Below are positions 44,501-47,175 of a stretch of 47,175 nt of DNA, piece after piece (the first letter of the stretch is position 1; each line of letters starts with the position of its first letter). The stretch is taken from contig JAGPCK010000020.1 in NCBI GenBank assembly GCA_018058135.1, positions 1 through 47,175 of the forward strand. The letters run 5' to 3'. The translations under genes and the position numbers were made by a program. Below the pieces are notes generated by a model that saw only the letters and a list, made by a program, of their open reading frames with translations, searched no databases and had not been told where the DNA came from. This DNA is from Bacteroidia bacterium (GTDB lineage Bacteria; Bacteroidota; Bacteroidia; UKL13-3).

Positions 44501-45388
44501 ATTGCTTTGTTCCTGCACATAAATACCACCTCCGGGCAATGCAAAAATAGGGGTAGTGGAGGAGGCCAGTTGCGCCAATACAGCCGAAACAAAGTTGAGT
44601 GCTATACTGGATGGTGTTCCGCTGAGGTTACTGATATTAAGCGAATAGGTTCCGCTGTTATTGGTAAGAAAATTGGCATCGGTAAGCACCTGACCAATGG
44701 TAATATTGGTTGGACCTATTTTGGTATTTAACCAGTTGGTGGCCTGCAACAGCAACTCACCGATACAGGCCAAAACTTCTGTTTGTTGCAATTCAGCCAG
44801 GGAGGTAACAGGCGAAGTAAACGATGCCCCCTGCAGATTTTTAAAACTCAGGTTGATGGTAGGATCCTGATTGGACAGGTAAATATCTCCTTCCAATTGC
44901 ATGTTATCAAACTGGATGGTGGATAGGCCGGACGTAACAGAAAAATTACCACTCACAGCCGAACCTGTGATACCCACTTTGCACGGATTGGTATTCAGCA
45001 CAAACGTTATTCCTGTATCCGTATAAGTAATCAGCGGGATATATACGTAAGGCTCCAGTGTCAGTTTGTTTTCTGTATAAGAGGTCATCCAGCCCAGGCC
45101 TACTTCACCGCTGGTGGCACTGCTGGTTGTTGTTACGAGGTAAAAGGGAGTGTTCTGGTTTGTTTTGGGATTGGGTATGGGATACCAGCCTGGCTCCTCT
45201 TCCTGTGTGCCGAGAAAATCAATAATCAAACTTACCAGATCGTTCATGCGATCGGGTATGCCTTCAATATTGCTTACGGGATTGCTAAACCAGCTGGCAT
45301 TAAATGCAAGGGTATTGCCACTCCCGGTGAGTAGCCCAATAAGTTTTCCAAGGCTGATAACTTTTGGTGGAAGTTGATTCAGGTTCAT
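41504..45388 (-). CDS. Giant DUF6603-like protein, 1294 residues
   Basis: First gene of the array. The second half matches my memory of DUF6603: GGPEFFFVTGLAAGFGYNRG (about 670-690), EYWLAAGIKFTSFSLI, FALYAWFGNNPHAGQFVLTI, GGYYPTFNPP with YFPKVPRLGFNW, and VELGASVHVWGPRMGGKAHI. DUF6603 proteins are long, beta-rich and of unknown function, found across bacteria and in some fungi. The first half (1-600) is also beta-rich, with LNLNQLPPKV-type sequence at the start and no signal peptide. The acidic, Lys-poor composition agrees with its neighbours. No cysteine-rich or catalytic motif was found. A candidate box AATATTTG lies upstream (about 45444-45451). Confidence 0.8.
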   Translation of the reverse strand: MNLNQLPPKVISLGKLIGLLTGSGNTLAFNASWFSNPVSNIEGIPDRMNDLVSLIIDFLGTQEEEPGWYPIPNPKTNQNTPFYLVTTTSSATSGEVGLGWMTSYTENKLTLEPYVYIPLITYTDTGITFVLNTNPCKVGITGSAVSGNFSVTSGLSTIQFDNMQLEGDIYLSNQDPTINLSFKNLQGASFTSPVTSLAELQQTEVLACIGELLLQATNWLNTKIGPTNITIGQVLTDANFLTNNSGTYSLNISNLSGTPSSIALNFVSAVLAQLASSTTPIFALPGGGIYVQEQSNGNNKTYGLQFIAQITITEADSSKPTVELCIGEWLSGEDTTDNWMTRSAPSITDIPAGLLLWLLNEDNSTSSPVFSFAPAFSLGTIGVNIAGSAGKPLFDLKGYTMQQLELRATVNPVTLNTPSTWQYGFAGKFDKLGFPMVPDASSGSGSSGNPVAQSLLQANNAPATSTDSSGNQPGDQAPANPTFGVAASWFNGKAIFDVQLYDDKNKPASEVDFMINRQLGPLNCQQINVGWENASDILSVLFDGSVAIGPLKISLQGLTIGIPVSTPQTIGNYSLDLQGLGINFNAGSVSLDGAFVKVPASTTQPYTSYDGTVAIQAGTFAINALGSYAYVPATAPVTGGYTSLFIFGTMLEPLGGPEFFFVTGLAAGFGYNRGIVLPDQNSVPAFPFVAALNDPTSLGATENNGTWTFPSPTQVLSQITDIVPPQRGEYWLAAGIKFTSFSLINTSALLTVEFGNTLQIGVTGISWMSLPPPPKGSTSSTKKYAYIELGIEIEVLPDEGVVMATAILSPNSYVIDPNCHLTGGFALYAWFGNNPHAGQFVLTIGGYYPTFNPPAYFPKVPRLGFNWNVSEHVTISGDAYFALTPSAIMAGGGLSVVFSDGNLKAWFISQMDALVQWAPFQYQLGISISIGVSYKLNLLFTSITLKVELGASVHVWGPRMGGKAHISWAIISFTVPFGADKPDATLTLDWTTTDGTGFADTLLPQQSAVNSNPPTSLSAAATSGSSLNILNLAPVSGLQATWVDPSTNTSYWVVRPASFAFSATTAFPLTEINVTATANETAQTNWQATSVCPAGSAYAIYVRPMNVAITDSSLTLELYDDINKVVYDLAADFDFNLSLVSVPAAKWGPPIAPASNGMAGQPEMNSLLSGILNGFSSISPAITQLTPNGANALNIDSTTAFANITVDNPTSYLPLSSTTPATGTIPQVEKSDTASWNTISTALLSTSVTATRTDVYTTLVSVFGIDPVTNGSVSNLAAQPGAYLNGSPMIIPTT

Positions 45389-45718
45389 TTTTGAACAACA
45401 TTAAAAATTTTAGAAAGTAATTTATAGGGGGCAGCAGACACAGACAAAACAACGAAGGCAAATATTAATTTTTTGCCGTTTTGTATGAAAGAGTATTGAA
45501 ATAAGATATGCATAGACAAATAAGGTTATTTCAGTTACATAGTTTAATTATATTTATTGCAACTAAATTATTTTTCCTTAAATATCCAAATTAAGAAATT
45601 ATTTACGCGATAGTTTTCAATTTTATTCCTTCAGATTAATAATCAATCGAATAGTTAATGAGGAATTTTCGAACTAAAATCAACTAAGAACTTAATGCCA
45701 GTTGAGCATGAGGTGTGT
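45389..45718. other. AT-rich noncoding stretch upstream of the array
   Basis: About 330 bases without a convincing frame on either strand, clearly AT-rich against the GC-richer array. The minus strand carries AATATTTG, one mismatch from TAnnTTTG, about 60 bases before the DUF6603-like start, and no clear minus-33. I see no repeat, tRNA or att-like site in it. Confidence 0.5.
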
Positions 45719-45851
<133 letters not shown>

Positions 45852-45855
45852 GCTG

Positions 45856-45885
45856 CGAAAGTAATAAAACGAAAAGTTTTAACAA
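45856..45885 (-). promoter_or_regulatory. Promoter of tRNA-Ser
   Basis: Minus strand TTG (45883-45885), 19 bases, TACTTTCG (45856-45863), one mismatch from TAnnTTTG. The box ends four bases before the mature tRNA, so transcription would start at or next to the 5' G. Confidence 0.6.
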
Positions 45886-45928
45886 GGAGAAATTTTAAAA
45901 TTGCTTACTACGCCCTTGTTTACAGGCA

Positions 45929-47175
45929 TTAATATCCTAAAATATGCATCATGGAGTCAGCGTTCTGCTGTTCAGCAAACACATTATAGGTGAAATTGCC
46001 TTGCTCATCTTTGTCAATAATGATGTGTCGGGGAGCAGGAATAAGGCAATGTTGAATACCACCGTACCCGCCTAAAGATTCCTGATAGGCTCCGGTATGG
46101 AAAAAACCCATGTAGAGTTTTTCTCCAGGTTTTATTTTAGGCATAAACACCTGATTGGTATTCGTATCGCTGTTGTAAAAATCCTGACTGTCGCAGGTTA
46201 TACCACCCAAATTGATGCGCTGAAATTCTTTTTCCCATTGGTTAATGGCCAAGAGAATGAATTTTTGTCCAATGCCCCAAGTATCCGGAAGTGTAGTGAT
46301 AAAAGAACTGTCAATCATGTACCACAGTTCTTTATCGTTCTGTTGTTTTTGGCCAATGATGGAATACAACATACCACCACTTTCGCCTACGGTGAAAGAA
46401 CCAAACTCGGTAATAATATTTGGCGCAGGTACATTACGTGATTCGCAGATGGTTTTGATGTAAAATACAATCTGGTCAATCATGTACTCGTAGTCATACT
46501 CAACACCCAGCGAGGTATAAATGGGCATGCCGCCACCAATATCCAATGTATCTAATGTATCGCAGGTTTCTTTTACATCACAATATACGTTAACCAAGCG
46601 GGTAAGCTCACTCCAAAAATAAGTAGTGTCGCGAATGCCTGTATTAACAAAGAAATGCAGCAGGTTGAGTGTGTACCTGGGATTGTTTTTAATGCGGTTT
46701 TGGTACAAATCCAAAATACGTTTAGAACTCATGCCCAAACGCGAAGTATACACTAGTGAATTGGGTTCTTCTTCTGTGGCTATGCGAATGCCCAGTTTCA
46801 GTTCACTAAGTTCATGGTGATCAAATAAGTCCAGTTCTTCCGGATTATCGAGTACAGGAATAATGTTTTCAAATCCCTGATTGGAAAGATTCACTACTTT
46901 TTGAACGTAGGCAGGTGTTTTAAAACCGTTGCACACAATCATGTTGCTGCTGTCGTATTTCCCGTCATTACACAGCCGGCCAATCAGGTCTAAATCAAAG
47001 GCTGAGGAAGTTTCCAATTCTGCTCCATTTTCAAGCACACGGTTGATAATAAAAGAGAAGTGCGAACTTTTGGTGCAATACAAGTATTTGTATGAACCTT
47101 TGTATTCATGTTTTTGAATGGCTTTGCTGAAACAATCGCGCGCTTTGGCAATCTGGCTGTCAATTTTGGGCAGGT
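45929..47175 (-). CDS. speA: Arginine decarboxylase (PLP-dependent, fold III), N-terminus cut off
   Basis: The frame is open from 45929 to the window edge, giving over 410 residues without the start. KYLYCTKSSHFSF carries the likely PLP-binding Lys, ETSSAFDLDLIGRL and DIGGGMPIYTSLGVEYD are family segments, TEFGSFTVGESGG fits the phosphate-binding loop, and late CDSQDFYN carries the substrate-binding Cys-Asp pair. It converts arginine to agmatine, first step to putrescine, in the cytoplasm. The C-terminus (FAEQQNADSMMHILGY) is complete. I recall this form as the Bacteroidota arginine decarboxylase; an ornithine or diaminopimelate specificity is less likely. Confidence 0.85.
   Translation of the reverse strand, partial: LPKIDSQIAKARDCFSKAIQKHEYKGSYKYLYCTKSSHFSFIINRVLENGAELETSSAFDLDLIGRLCNDGKYDSSNMIVCNGFKTPAYVQKVVNLSNQGFENIIPVLDNPEELDLFDHHELSELKLGIRIATEEEPNSLVYTSRLGMSSKRILDLYQNRIKNNPRYTLNLLHFFVNTGIRDTTYFWSELTRLVNVYCDVKETCDTLDTLDIGGGMPIYTSLGVEYDYEYMIDQIVFYIKTICESRNVPAPNIITEFGSFTVGESGGMLYSIIGQKQQNDKELWYMIDSSFITTLPDTWGIGQKFILLAINQWEKEFQRINLGGITCDSQDFYNSDTNTNQVFMPKIKPGEKLYMGFFHTGAYQESLGGYGGIQHCLIPAPRHIIIDKDEQGNFTYNVFAEQQNADSMMHILGY

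Noticed and set aside
35059..45388. Phage or contractile injection structural genes
   Set aside because: The proteins are large and beta-rich, but there is no sheath, tube, baseplate, ATPase, terminase or lysis gene in the window.

Overview
The window looks like a chromosome segment of a Bacteroidota bacterium, plausibly a Chitinophagales, Sphingobacteriales or Flavobacteriales relative; I cannot fix the family. The evidence is a porQ-like type IX secretion gene beside cmk and rpsA, lineage-typical genes (DUF3078, GSCFA, choice-of-anchor L, EVE next to pyrR-pyrB), and many promoters of the Bacteroidota type (TTTG, 17-21 bases, TAnnTTTG) with almost no Shine-Dalgarno sequences.

Layout. 1-2.4 kb (minus): EVE protein, pyrR, pyrB and a cut-off GT-C-like membrane glycosyltransferase, apparently one operon. 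2.4-6.2 kb (minus): porQ, cmk and rpsA; rpsA also has its own promoter, a strong Shine-Dalgarno and a TTG start. 6.2-8.4 kb: an unknown AT-rich gene, tRNA-Lys(UUU) and a GNAT-like protein. 8.4-12.3 kb (plus): thioredoxin-like protein, SDR, argS and a small heat-shock protein. 12.3-16.7 kb: two choice-of-anchor L proteins (one with a good OmpA domain), a DinB-fold protein, DNA polymerase IV and a rhodanese. 16.7-24.0 kb: DUF3078 porin-like protein, DASS transporter, PhnP-like metallo-hydrolase, NFACT/RqcH-like protein, an unknown secreted protein, thioredoxin reductase and a GSCFA protein.

24.1-45.4 kb is the striking part: eight large genes all on the minus strand plus a decayed ninth. The first three (in transcription order) encode giant proteins of 1294 (DUF6603-like), 888 and 1248 residues with short gaps. 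Then come five paralogues sharing an N-terminal domain and an Ig-like domain; two end in an unknown domain of about 170 residues, two in what I count as one 8-bladed YVTN-type beta-propeller and one in 16 blades. None has a recognisable signal peptide or a type IX sorting domain. The remnant at 24.1-24.5 kb keeps Ig-like pieces fused to a last propeller blade. I read this as a modular accessory locus of unknown function and the best candidate here for an undescribed system. No nuclease, phage, sheath or secretion genes accompany it.

The right end holds tRNA-Ser(UGA), whose promoter nearly touches the mature 5' end, and a cut-off arginine decarboxylase. Across the window several genes have a TAnnTTTG-like box 4-5 bases before the ATG, suggesting leaderless mRNAs. 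All family names come from memory of motifs; no search was run.
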